A stretch of 45,018 bases of DNA from Cellvibrionales bacterium. Lineage in GTDB: Bacteria > Pseudomonadota > Gammaproteobacteria > Pseudomonadales > JAHEIH01. A program made the translations under genes and the position numbers. The stretch spans positions 1 to 45,018 of the forward strand of contig JAHEIH010000007.1 of assembly GCA_024639455.1 (NCBI GenBank). The letters run 5' to 3'. The notes under the pieces are model-generated. The model worked only from the letters and a program-made list of their open reading frames with translations. It did no database searches and was not told the DNA's origin. Of this stretch, positions 15,191-23,134 are shown in pieces (position 1 is the first letter of the stretch; each line of letters starts with the position of its first letter).

Positions 15191-15981
15191 GTGTCGAACA
15201 AGATTTATTGTTTGAGGTGACCGACAGCGTCGCGGTTATTACTCTCAATCGCCCCGATAAACGCAACGCCTTTACCGACGACATGGTGGCGCGCTGGGTT
15301 GATCTGTTGGGTGAATGCGAGCAGCGCGACGATGTGCGCGTGATTGTCATGACCGCGGCGGGCACCAGTTTTTGCTCGGGGGCTGATACCGGCAAAATGG
15401 CAGGTAACAGTGAACAGTCGCCCGTGCAGGCGCGTGATCGTATGACCAATGTGGCACACGCGTTGGTACGCGCGGTGCAGCGCCAGCGCAAGCCGGTCAT
15501 CGCCGCGGTCAATGGTTCTGCCGTTGGCGGGGGTATGGATGTGGCCTTAATGTGCGATATCCGTCTCGCTTCTGATAAGGCGCGCTTTGCTGAAACCTAC
15601 GCCAAAATGGGCTTGTTGCCTGGCGTGGGTGGTGCCTGGTTCCTACCTAAGTTGGTCGGCCAATCAAAGGCTTTCGATATGTTTTGGACCGGTCGTTGGG
15701 TTGAGATTGACGAGGCCAAAGCGCTCGGTATCGTGGACCACGTCTACCCCGATGAAGAATTTCGCGCCTCGGTGATGGATTACGCACGCAGTATTGCCTC
15801 GGCGGCACCGCTGTCGGTGAAAGCCATCAAAGCGTTGATCAAAACCAGTGCTGAGCAGTCGCTCGATACCCATCTAGATGGCTTAGCTGCGCAGTTGGCG
15901 GTGGTTCGCACCAGTGAAGATCACAAAGAGGCATTGGCGGCGTTTAAAGACAAGCGCAAGCCAGACTTCAAAGGTCGCTAG
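15187..15981 (+). CDS. Enoyl-CoA hydratase/isomerase family protein
   Basis: A 264-aa crotonase with SFCSGADTGKM, the GSAVGGGMDVALMCDIRLAS turn and GLLPGVGGAWFLPKLVG. The first hydratase Glu position is Asp in GGGMDVA, while a Glu is kept in RFAETYAKMG, so one of the two catalytic acids is altered and isomerase or other activity is possible. The start overlaps the MaoC stop by 4 nt. The third crotonase of the locus with normal family length. Confidence 0.83.
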   Translation: MSVEQDLLFEVTDSVAVITLNRPDKRNAFTDDMVARWVDLLGECEQRDDVRVIVMTAAGTSFCSGADTGKMAGNSEQSPVQARDRMTNVAHALVRAVQRQRKPVIAAVNGSAVGGGMDVALMCDIRLASDKARFAETYAKMGLLPGVGGAWFLPKLVGQSKAFDMFWTGRWVEIDEAKALGIVDHVYPDEEFRASVMDYARSIASAAPLSVKAIKALIKTSAEQSLDTHLDGLAAQLAVVRTSEDHKEALAAFKDKRKPDFKGR

Positions 15982-15987
15982 GATACT

Positions 15988-16869
15988 ATGAATATTGGCT
16001 ATATCGGCTTAGGTGTGATGGGCGGTGCGATTGCACAGCGCTTGCAGCTGACGCATTCTCTCAGTGTATTCGACCTCAACCAACACGCGGTGACAGCGTT
16101 GGTGGCCAATGGTGCCTGCGCGGTTGAAAGTCCGGCTGAATTGGCGCGATGCTGCGATGTGGTGATGTTGTGTGTGCCGCGCTCTGCCAATGTTCGCGAG
16201 ATTATCTTTGGCGCCAACGGCCTGCTAGAGGGGCTCATTCCAGGCAATATTGTTATCGATCAGACCAGTGGTGACCCAGCGGAAACACGCAAAATGGCGG
16301 CTGAGCTCGCTGCCCATGGTATCTCCATGGTCGATGCGCCAGTATCGGGTGGCGCCGCTGGCGCTGCCGCGGGTACTATCGCGATCATGGTAGGCGGTGC
16401 CGATGACGTGGTCACCAAGGTGCAGCCGGTACTCGAGGCGATTAGCCCCAATATCTTTCACTGCGGTGACATCGGCAGTGGTCAGGTGTTGAAGTTGGTG
16501 AATAACACCATCAGTACCTGCAATCGATTTGCCTTGCTTGAAGGCTTAGCGCTTGGGGTGAAGAATGGTTTGAGTCTCGACAAAATGTCGGACGTACTAA
16601 ACAACGGGGGTGCGCGCAGTCGCTCCAGCGAATTGTTATTGCCGGCTATGGTTCGCGGTGAAACCAGTGCCATTTTTGCTTTGGCGTTGATGTTGAAAGA
16701 TCTCAATCTCGCCAATGAATTAGCCCACGAAAGCGGCGTGCCACTGCACTTTGGTCAAATGGCGCGCGGTATGCTGCAAACAGCGGCCAACGCGTTTGGT
16801 CCGGAGGCCAACCTCGATGATATTGTCGACCTGGTGGCCCAGCAAGCGGGTGTGACCTTTAAATCCTAA
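15988..16869 (+). CDS. 3-hydroxyisobutyrate dehydrogenase-like oxidoreductase
   Basis: A 293-aa beta-hydroxyacid dehydrogenase: N-terminal GYIGLGVMGG NAD(P) loop, DAPVSGGAAGAAAGT substrate-binding signature and the catalytic Lys of GSGQVLKLVNNT. Members oxidise short beta-hydroxy acids to semialdehydes, or reduce semialdehydes. AGGA precedes the ATG, 6 nt after the crotonase stop. A longer paralogue is at 20270-21532. A partner aldehyde dehydrogenase for the semialdehyde could be the one at 21688-23112. Confidence 0.87.
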   Translation: MNIGYIGLGVMGGAIAQRLQLTHSLSVFDLNQHAVTALVANGACAVESPAELARCCDVVMLCVPRSANVREIIFGANGLLEGLIPGNIVIDQTSGDPAETRKMAAELAAHGISMVDAPVSGGAAGAAAGTIAIMVGGADDVVTKVQPVLEAISPNIFHCGDIGSGQVLKLVNNTISTCNRFALLEGLALGVKNGLSLDKMSDVLNNGGARSRSSELLLPAMVRGETSAIFALALMLKDLNLANELAHESGVPLHFGQMARGMLQTAANAFGPEANLDDIVDLVAQQAGVTFKS

Positions 16870-16892
16870 TCCCCACTATCCAGAGAGTGATC

Positions 16893-17912
16893 ATGTTGCT
16901 AAGCAAGCGCCTCGAGGGTCGTAATGAGACCATCCTCGACCCCGAATTGCCAATCATCGACTCGCACATCCATCTATGGGATCTTCCCGATAACCGCTAT
17001 TTGTTTGAGGATTACCTGCAGGATGCGCAGGGCGGTCACAAGGTGCTCGCGTCGATTTACTGCGAGTCTCAGCGTTTTGTGCGCAGCGACGGGCCGGACA
17101 TGATGAAACCCGTTGGCGAGGTCGAGTTCGCCAATGGCATGGCCGCCATGACAGCAACCGGGCTCTACGGGCAATGTCGCGTGGCGGCGGGCATTATAGG
17201 CCACGCCAATTTAACGTACGGTGCGCAGATTGGCGAATTACTTGACCGCTGCATGGCGGCGGCACCCGATCGCTACCGCGGGGTGCGACACGTAACCTTG
17301 GATTATCCCGACGAGCGCCCCTTTAAATACATTTTTACCTATCGCCCTCCGGCGGGCATCTTAGATCATCCCGAGTTCGGCAACGGCTTGGCCGAATTGG
17401 ACAAGCGTGGCCTGATCTATGATGCAGCGATTTATGATCCTTCGCTGCCGCGACTGACCGAAGTGGTTGACGAACACCCCAACCTGACAGTGGTGCTTAA
17501 CCATATGGGTAACGTGGTACGGGTAGATATGAGCGAGGGTGAAAAAGCGGCTACGTTTGTTCGCTGGTCTTCGCAGTTGCGTGAATTGGCAAGGCGTCCC
17601 AATGTGATGTGTAAGGTCGGTGGCTTGGGAATGCCCATTTGCGGTTTTGGATTTGAAGATCGTGCCGATGCGGTAGGTTATGAAACGTTAGCGGAGGCAT
17701 GGCGGCCATTTATCGAAACCGCCGTTGAGACGTTTGGTACCGAACGATGTATCTTTGGTAGCAATTTCCCGCCGGATGGTCGTTCGGCGGGCTATATTCC
17801 CACCCTTAATGCCTATAAGCATGTGTTGCGTGATTTTTCCGACGACCAGCGACGCGATATATTTGCCCGCAATGCCTCGCGAGTCTATCGCTTAGGCATT
17901 GCAGAATTGTAG
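16893..17912 (+). CDS. Amidohydrolase-2 family protein (TIM barrel), first paralogue
   Basis: A 339-aa amidohydrolase of the 2-pyrone-4,6-dicarboxylate hydrolase/ACMSD-like group. His25 and His27 form DSHIHLWD, further histidines are His133 (GVRHVTLDYP) and His204 (LNHMGN), and a late GSNFPPD carries the barrel-end Asp. All candidate metal or acid-base positions are intact. Members hydrolyse lactones or decarboxylate ring acids. ATG 16893 is preferred over the in-frame GTG at 16887 because the GAGAG site would sit too close to the GTG. Last gene of the operon, converging on the DUF35 gene. The paralogue at 24397-25377 has lost two of these histidines. Confidence 0.8.
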   Translation: MLLSKRLEGRNETILDPELPIIDSHIHLWDLPDNRYLFEDYLQDAQGGHKVLASIYCESQRFVRSDGPDMMKPVGEVEFANGMAAMTATGLYGQCRVAAGIIGHANLTYGAQIGELLDRCMAAAPDRYRGVRHVTLDYPDERPFKYIFTYRPPAGILDHPEFGNGLAELDKRGLIYDAAIYDPSLPRLTEVVDEHPNLTVVLNHMGNVVRVDMSEGEKAATFVRWSSQLRELARRPNVMCKVGGLGMPICGFGFEDRADAVGYETLAEAWRPFIETAVETFGTERCIFGSNFPPDGRSAGYIPTLNAYKHVLRDFSDDQRRDIFARNASRVYRLGIAEL

Positions 17913-17927
17913 GTGTTTAGATAACGC

Positions 17928-18335
17928 TTAGTTGCTTACGAGGGTCCACTGAGGGAGCATATTGCCGTTGTGATCCTCTTCAAAGGCCACTTCAACCGCA
18001 TCGCCGATGGCGGCATTCAACGCGTTTGCCCCTATCAAATTGGTAATCATGCGAGGGCCTTCGGTGGTGATAACGGATACCACCACGTAGGGCGCTTTGT
18101 CGCGAAATTGTGGCAGGGGTGCACGCTCCACGGTAGTCACGCTTTCGATACTACCCGTGCCTGCGCAGGTATAGGGCGCAAGGTTGTTCTCCCAGCACTT
18201 TTCACATTGGTAGCGTGGTGGAAATTGAATGTGCTGGCAGCCTTGGCATTGTTGAAATTCCAGCCGGCCTTCGCGCGCGGCTTGCCAGTAGCTTTGTGAA
18301 TCACCGTTGGCGAATTCTGATGGTCTAGCCTCCAT
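17928..18335 (-). CDS. DUF35 OB-fold protein with zinc ribbon
   Basis: A 135-aa protein with a four-cysteine rubredoxin-like zinc ribbon (Cys30, Cys33, Cys44, Cys47) followed by an OB-fold. DUF35 proteins are acyl-CoA-binding partners of thiolase-fold enzymes and of MaoC hydratases. Here the probable partner is the Cys-less thiolase-like protein at 13519. The start at 18335 has AGAGGA 6-7 nt upstream. A longer start at 18377 lies upstream of the predicted transcription start and is rejected. It is encoded on the opposite strand, with its own sigma54 promoter, next to the regulator gene. Confidence 0.85.
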   Translation of the reverse strand: MEARPSEFANGDSQSYWQAAREGRLEFQQCQGCQHIQFPPRYQCEKCWENNLAPYTCAGTGSIESVTTVERAPLPQFRDKAPYVVVSVITTEGPRMITNLIGANALNAAIGDAVEVAFEEDHNGNMLPQWTLVSN

Positions 18336-18372
18336 CACTGTTCCTCTTGTTCTATTTTGCGTGCATTGCAAA

Positions 18373-18388
18373 AGCAATTTTCGAGCCT
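18373..18388 (-). promoter_or_regulatory. Sigma54 promoter for the DUF35 gene
   Basis: The minus strand reads AGGCTCGAAAATTGCT, with exact GG-N10-GC and a TTGCT -12 box. The -24 box is weaker than the others. The predicted start is near 18362, 27 nt before the ATG. Confidence 0.7.
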
Positions 18389-18435
18389 ATTGTCAGATAA
18401 ATTCCCCAAAAAGGTCATTTAAAGATTTATTCCCA

Positions 18436-18495
18436 TATAATGAGATTATGTTTTTTCAAGAATGCTCGTGTAATATACACTGGCATCGTTATAAT
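18436..18495 (+). promoter_or_regulatory. Candidate sigma70 promoter region of the activator gene
   Basis: Two exact TATAAT hexamers lie at 18436-18441 and 18490-18495, ahead of the regulator ATG at 18531. Neither has a convincing -35 box at 16-18 bp. A perfect GTGTA-N3-TACAC repeat at 18468-18480 just upstream of the second hexamer could be an operator. No sigma54 site faces the regulator. Confidence 0.35.
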
Positions 18496-18530
18496 GCACG
18501 TCATAAATACACGCTTAAAAAGGTTGATGT

Positions 18531-20183
18531 ATGAACAAGGGGAATATCAGCGGTTTGGTGCTGGCCTCCAAAGAGGGAGAGGTGATTTTTTCGTGCGGTG
18601 AAGGCGAAAACTCTGAAGTCCTCGCCTTGCTCTCGGATGCAAAATGGCTTGAACACGCATTGGCTACGCGTATCGTGTCAGTCGATATCTCTGCCGGCAT
18701 TCTTCCCGCTGTCGTAGTTCACAGCAATAAAATAATTGTCATGATCCTTTTGTCCGATGCCTCGGACACGGTCATGGAGTTTTTGCTGGGCCTCGATTTT
18801 TCGCTCGATATTCTTGATCACATCCTCAACGACCCCTATGACGCCATGGTAGTGACAGACAAGCAAGGCTTGTTGCGCTTCTTGTCACCAGTGCACGAGC
18901 AGTTTTTTCGCCTAAAACACGCCGAGGCCTATGGCAAATTAGCCCACGAAGTCATTCCAAATTCACGCCTCGCTCACGTTGCCAAGACAGGCATCGCCGA
19001 AGTGGGTCAGGTGTTGCAAGTGGGTAATACCCAGCGCATCGTGTCGCGCCAGCCGATTAAACACGGCGGTGAAATCGTTGGCGCCATGGGGCGCGTGATG
19101 TTTAAAGGCCCTGAACAAATTGAAAAAATGGCGCGCAAGGTTAGCTTGTTGGAAAAACGTCTCGCTGAATACGAGCGCGAGGCGAATTCTGACAAACGCA
19201 TGGAGCGCTATTTAGACGATATCATTGGCCAGAGCTATGCCATTGAATCGGTGCGCCAGCAGATTCGCAAGGTGGCTGCATTGGACGTCCCCGTTTTGAT
19301 TCAGGGCGAAAGCGGCACGGGTAAAGAGCTTGTCGCGAAGGCCTTGCACATGTGTTCGGCCCGTTCTGATGCACGCTTGATCACTGTTAACGCGGCTGCA
19401 CTGCCAGCCAACTTAGTCGAAAGCGAGTTGTTTGGTTACGAAGCGGGTGCTTTTACAGGGGCGCATCGCAAAGGGCGCCCCGGTAAGTTCGAGCAAGCCG
19501 ACGGCGGCACCATCTTTCTCGACGAGATCGGCGATATGCCGCTGGAAGTGCAGTCGAAGTTGTTGCGTGTACTGCAGGAGCGCGTCATTGAGCGGGTCGG
19601 TGGCGATAAGCCTAAGAGCGTTGACTTCCGTCTATGCAGTGCCACCAACCACGATTTAGAAGAACTGGTAGGTGAAGACAAGTTCCGCCTCGATCTGTTC
19701 TACCGTATCAGCCCGGTGGTGATTCGCTTGCCCAGTTTAGAAGAGCGGGTTGAAGATATTCCTTTATTGATGCGCCACTTCTTGTCTGAATTGTCGGACA
19801 AGTACGGCAACCACGACATCGATTTTGAGTCAGATGTGTTTGATTATCTGATGGGTCGCCAGTGGCCGGGTAATATTCGCCAGTTGCGTCATGAGGTAGA
19901 GCGCGCCTTCGTGTTCGCTGAAGAAGGCCGTATTACGATCGAAAGCTTTGGGCATAATCCCGGCATTGGTAAAGACGCTAAGTCGGCGACTCCCGCCAAG
20001 GCGAGTAAGTTCAACGTTGGCGGTGCCACCATTAAAGAAGCCGTGAGCGAACTCGAGTTGGAAATGATCGCCGACTGCATGGATCGTTTCCGCGGCAACA
20101 AAAAGAAAGTAGCCGACCATTTGGGGATTTCTCGTTCCTACCTGTATAAAAAGCTCGAAGAACTTAACTACACCGAAGAATAA
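18531..20183 (+). CDS. Sigma54-dependent transcriptional activator (PAS, AAA+, Fis HTH)
   Basis: A 550-aa enhancer-binding protein. The N-terminal ~90 residues are unassigned. A PAS-like sensor follows at about 95-205, then a coiled-coil linker, then the AAA+ domain with Walker A GESGTGKE at 259-266, the sigma54-contact loop GAFTGA at 306-311, and Walker B GGTIFLDEIGD around 325-334. A C-terminal Fis-type HTH spans about 505-545. There is no receiver domain, so a small ligand rather than a histidine kinase probably sets activity. It is the only such regulator in the window and sits amid eleven sigma54 promoters, so it is the likely activator of the whole catabolic locus. Confidence 0.93.
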   Translation: MNKGNISGLVLASKEGEVIFSCGEGENSEVLALLSDAKWLEHALATRIVSVDISAGILPAVVVHSNKIIVMILLSDASDTVMEFLLGLDFSLDILDHILNDPYDAMVVTDKQGLLRFLSPVHEQFFRLKHAEAYGKLAHEVIPNSRLAHVAKTGIAEVGQVLQVGNTQRIVSRQPIKHGGEIVGAMGRVMFKGPEQIEKMARKVSLLEKRLAEYEREANSDKRMERYLDDIIGQSYAIESVRQQIRKVAALDVPVLIQGESGTGKELVAKALHMCSARSDARLITVNAAALPANLVESELFGYEAGAFTGAHRKGRPGKFEQADGGTIFLDEIGDMPLEVQSKLLRVLQERVIERVGGDKPKSVDFRLCSATNHDLEELVGEDKFRLDLFYRISPVVIRLPSLEERVEDIPLLMRHFLSELSDKYGNHDIDFESDVFDYLMGRQWPGNIRQLRHEVERAFVFAEEGRITIESFGHNPGIGKDAKSATPAKASKFNVGGATIKEAVSELELEMIADCMDRFRGNKKKVADHLGISRSYLYKKLEELNYTEE

Positions 20184-20200
20184 TCGCTTCCCTGAGCAGT

Positions 20201-20216
20201 TGGTATTGATATTGCT
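20201..20216 (+). promoter_or_regulatory. Sigma54 promoter for the second HIBADH-like gene
   Basis: TGGTATTGATATTGCT has exact GG-N10-GC spacing. The predicted start is near 20227, 43 nt before the ATG at 20270. It lies 17 nt after the activator gene. Confidence 0.8.
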
Positions 20217-20269
20217 AACTGTTCAGCACAATTAATAATGACAACGATATTCAGTCTTTGGAGCGTGCA

Positions 20270-21532
20270 ATGAACGTCGGTTATGTCGGCTTAGGAGCCA
20301 TGGGTCATATTCTGGCTTCCCATTTGATAAGTCAGTACTCACTTTCTGTTTGGGATTTAAATCAAGGCGTGTTAGCCGATTTTTCCTCGCGCGGTGTGGA
20401 TGTGCCGGCCAACGTGGCAGACATGGGTAAGTATTGCGATGTGGTGATTTTGTGCCTGCCCAAAAGCGAGCACGTGGCACAGGCACTTTTTGGAGAAACG
20501 GGTTTGGCGCAGACACTTCGCCCAGGTGCGATTGTGGTCGATCAGACCAGTGGCGACCCGGCCCAAACCGCCGCCTTTGCGGAGCGTTTAGCCCAGCAGG
20601 GCGTGACGCTGCTGGACGCGCCTGTAGCAGGCGGTATTCCGGCGGCCCATGCCAAAGAAATTTCTATTATGTTGTCGGGTGATCCCACCGCTATTGAAAC
20701 CGTTAAACCGGTAATGAGCACTATCAGTCCTCATCTATTTGTGTGTGGCGACAAGGTGGGCAGCGCACAAACCCTCAAGTCGATTAACAACACCATTAAT
20801 AGCGTCAACCGTTTCGGTGCGCTCGAAATTGCCGCCTTGGGGCGCGTTATGGGTCTCCCGCTGGCGCAGGTTATCGAAGCGCTCGACAATGGTTTGTCGA
20901 AAAGCTTCCTGACCAGTCGATTGCTGGGCGGTATTGCCAATCAGACGCCGTCTACCGATTTTGCATTGGCGGGCATGTTCAAAGATGTGGGGCTGTCGCG
21001 TGGTATGGCGCGCACCCATCGCTTGGCTCGCCCGATGAGCGAGGTCGGCAGCCATCTACTGGCTACCGCCATGGCGGTGGTTGGAGAAGACGCCCGCTTG
21101 GAGGACTTAATTGCCTTTACCGAGCGATTGGTTGGTTGCCAGTACCGCGCCGTGTCAGAGGTAAGTTTAAGCGATGCGCAGGTGGCCCAAACCCAAGCGG
21201 TGTTAACGTTGGCGCTCCAGGCCGTGCACGCCTTGGCGGTGTTAGAAAATATTCACTTGCTGCAGGCCTTGCAGGTCAATTTGGCCAGTGCAGGTTTGGT
21301 GTTGAGCAATGGCTCCGCAGAGAGTCGCATGCTGCAAGCTCTTTTTAGCGCCGTAGCGGGTGAGTGTGAGCCATTGCCAGCGCTGTCTGATTGGTTGGAA
21401 GCGCTGGAGGTGTTAGCGAATGTCGCCAATGCCCAGCACAGTGCGGCAGCTGTGACCTCACAAGCGTTGAGTTGTTTGTATCAGATGCTGCAAAACCATC
21501 CCCAGCGGCAGGTCATCGCTGAGCACGTGTAG
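20270..21532 (+). CDS. 3-hydroxyisobutyrate dehydrogenase-like protein with C-terminal helical extension
   Basis: A 420-aa protein. The first ~295 residues are a beta-hydroxyacid dehydrogenase with the N-terminal GYVGLGAMG loop, DAPVAGGIPAAHA and the catalytic Lys in GSAQTLKSINNT, clearly paralogous to the protein at 15988-16869. It then continues for about 125 residues of Ala/Leu-rich, apparently all-helical sequence that the paralogue lacks and that I do not recognise. ATG 20270 has GGAG 6 nt upstream; the frame runs to a TTG at 20258 but that lacks a site. Role: oxidation or reduction of a hydroxyacid intermediate. The tail may mediate oligomerisation. Confidence 0.82.
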   Translation: MNVGYVGLGAMGHILASHLISQYSLSVWDLNQGVLADFSSRGVDVPANVADMGKYCDVVILCLPKSEHVAQALFGETGLAQTLRPGAIVVDQTSGDPAQTAAFAERLAQQGVTLLDAPVAGGIPAAHAKEISIMLSGDPTAIETVKPVMSTISPHLFVCGDKVGSAQTLKSINNTINSVNRFGALEIAALGRVMGLPLAQVIEALDNGLSKSFLTSRLLGGIANQTPSTDFALAGMFKDVGLSRGMARTHRLARPMSEVGSHLLATAMAVVGEDARLEDLIAFTERLVGCQYRAVSEVSLSDAQVAQTQAVLTLALQAVHALAVLENIHLLQALQVNLASAGLVLSNGSAESRMLQALFSAVAGECEPLPALSDWLEALEVLANVANAQHSAAAVTSQALSCLYQMLQNHPQRQVIAEHV

Positions 21533-21556
21533 CGGTTTGGGCATACGACCTTATTC

Positions 21557-21572
21557 TGGCATTGCGTTTGCT
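21557..21572 (+). promoter_or_regulatory. Sigma54 promoter for the aldehyde dehydrogenase/thiolase operon
   Basis: TGGCATTGCGTTTGCT has exact GG-N10-GC spacing and a near-consensus -24 box. The predicted start is near 21583, about 105 nt before the ATG at 21688. Confidence 0.85.
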
Positions 21573-21687
21573 AGTTGTGTCGTCATTACACGATAAGCGC
21601 ACTTCGGTGGCTGCCATGTGTCTTTCTGAAAGACGCAGTGTCTAGCCATTGGCCAAGTGTCATGGATTTTTAACGAAAAGGTATCTC

Positions 21688-23112
21688 ATGCAACAGTATT
21701 CTCAGTTCTATATCGACGGCCAGTGGGTCGATTCCATCGAATCAAACCCCTTTGAGTTGGTTAACCCCACGACTGAGGAAGTGTTTGCTACCGTGGCACT
21801 AGGGAGCCCTGCTGATGTCGATCGCGCCGTGGTGGCAGCACGCAAGGCATTTGAATCTTTTTCGCGCACCCTAGTTAACGAGCGTATTGAATTGTTGCAC
21901 ACCATTGCCGCCGGTCTAGAAAAACGTGGTGCGGATGTGCACGCCGCGCTGACGCAAGAAATGGGTGCCCCCGCTAGCTTAAAAGCGCAAATAGGCTCGT
22001 CGATCAATGCGCTTAAACAGGCCGCTAAGAGCGCCGCGAGCTATGAATTTGAGAGCCGTCGCGACCGCTTCATCCTGCGCCATGAGGCCATCGGCGTGGC
22101 GGGTTTGATTACCCCTTGGAACTGGCCTATTCAATTGTTGTGCAACAAGTTGGCGTCGGCGTTTGCAGCCGGATGTTCGGTGGTATTGAAGCCCAGTGAG
22201 TACACCCCGGTGAGCGCCATCGTCTTCACTGAAATGCTGCACGAATTGGGTCTGCCCGCGGGTCTGTTTAACCTCGTCAATGGTGACGGCCCAGGTGTTG
22301 GCAATGCCATCAGTAGCCACAAGGGCATCGATGTGGTGTCGTTTACCGGTTCAACTCGCGCCGGTATTTTGGTGGCAGAAGCCGCCGCTGCTTCGGTGAA
22401 ACGCGTTACCCAAGAGTTGGGGGGTAAATCGGCCAATATCGTGTTGCCGGATGCCGATCTGAAAGCGGCCGCGGAATTCAATGTCACGCGCGGTTTTTCA
22501 AACAGTGGTCAGTCATGTCACTCGCCCACGCGCGTACTGGTGCACGAAAGCCAATTGGAAGAAATGGAAGGTTATTTGGCCGAGGCCGTTGCGCAGCATA
22601 CCGCGGTCGGTGACCCCACCGATCCGGCGATCACCCACGGCCCCGTGGTCAACCGTAACCAATTCCAAATGATTCAGCGCTACATTCAAAGTGCGATCGA
22701 CGAAGGCGCCAAGCTAATTGCTGGTGGTCCAGGTCGCCCTGAGGGTATCGACAAAGGTTTCTTTGTGCAGCCCACCGTGTTTTCGCAGGTGACCCCCGAT
22801 ATGACCATCGCGCGTGAGGAAATCTTCGGCATGGTGACGGCGGTCATTCCCTACAAAACGGTGGCAGAGGCAATGCAGATTGCCAATGATACGCCCTACG
22901 GTTTGGCAGCTTACGTGTTTACCGCCGATGACCATAAAGCCTACGAAATCGCCTGTGAAATGCGCGCTGGACGTGTGTTTATCAATGGTGCGCCACCCTC
23001 GACTGATGTACCGATGGGGGGTTACAAAATGTCGGGTAATGGCCGTGAGATGGGTGAAGCGGGTATGGAAGAGTACCTGGAAGTCAAAGCTATTCTGTGC
23101 CCCAGTGCCTAA
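21688..23112 (+). CDS. NAD(P)-dependent aldehyde dehydrogenase
   Basis: A 474-aa ALDH-superfamily protein with PWNWP, the SFTGST cofactor loop, Glu243 in TQELGGKSAN and the catalytic Cys277 in NSGQSCHSPTR. It oxidises an aldehyde or semialdehyde to the acid. ATG 21688 has AAAAGG 6 nt upstream; an in-frame TTG at 21649 has no such site. Co-transcribed with a thiolase. It could consume an aldehyde released by the putative retro-aldolase or a semialdehyde made by the HIBADH-like enzymes. Confidence 0.92.
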   Translation: MQQYSQFYIDGQWVDSIESNPFELVNPTTEEVFATVALGSPADVDRAVVAARKAFESFSRTLVNERIELLHTIAAGLEKRGADVHAALTQEMGAPASLKAQIGSSINALKQAAKSAASYEFESRRDRFILRHEAIGVAGLITPWNWPIQLLCNKLASAFAAGCSVVLKPSEYTPVSAIVFTEMLHELGLPAGLFNLVNGDGPGVGNAISSHKGIDVVSFTGSTRAGILVAEAAAASVKRVTQELGGKSANIVLPDADLKAAAEFNVTRGFSNSGQSCHSPTRVLVHESQLEEMEGYLAEAVAQHTAVGDPTDPAITHGPVVNRNQFQMIQRYIQSAIDEGAKLIAGGPGRPEGIDKGFFVQPTVFSQVTPDMTIAREEIFGMVTAVIPYKTVAEAMQIANDTPYGLAAYVFTADDHKAYEIACEMRAGRVFINGAPPSTDVPMGGYKMSGNGREMGEAGMEEYLEVKAILCPSA

Positions 23113-23134
23113 ATTGCGCCAATAGGAATATAAC

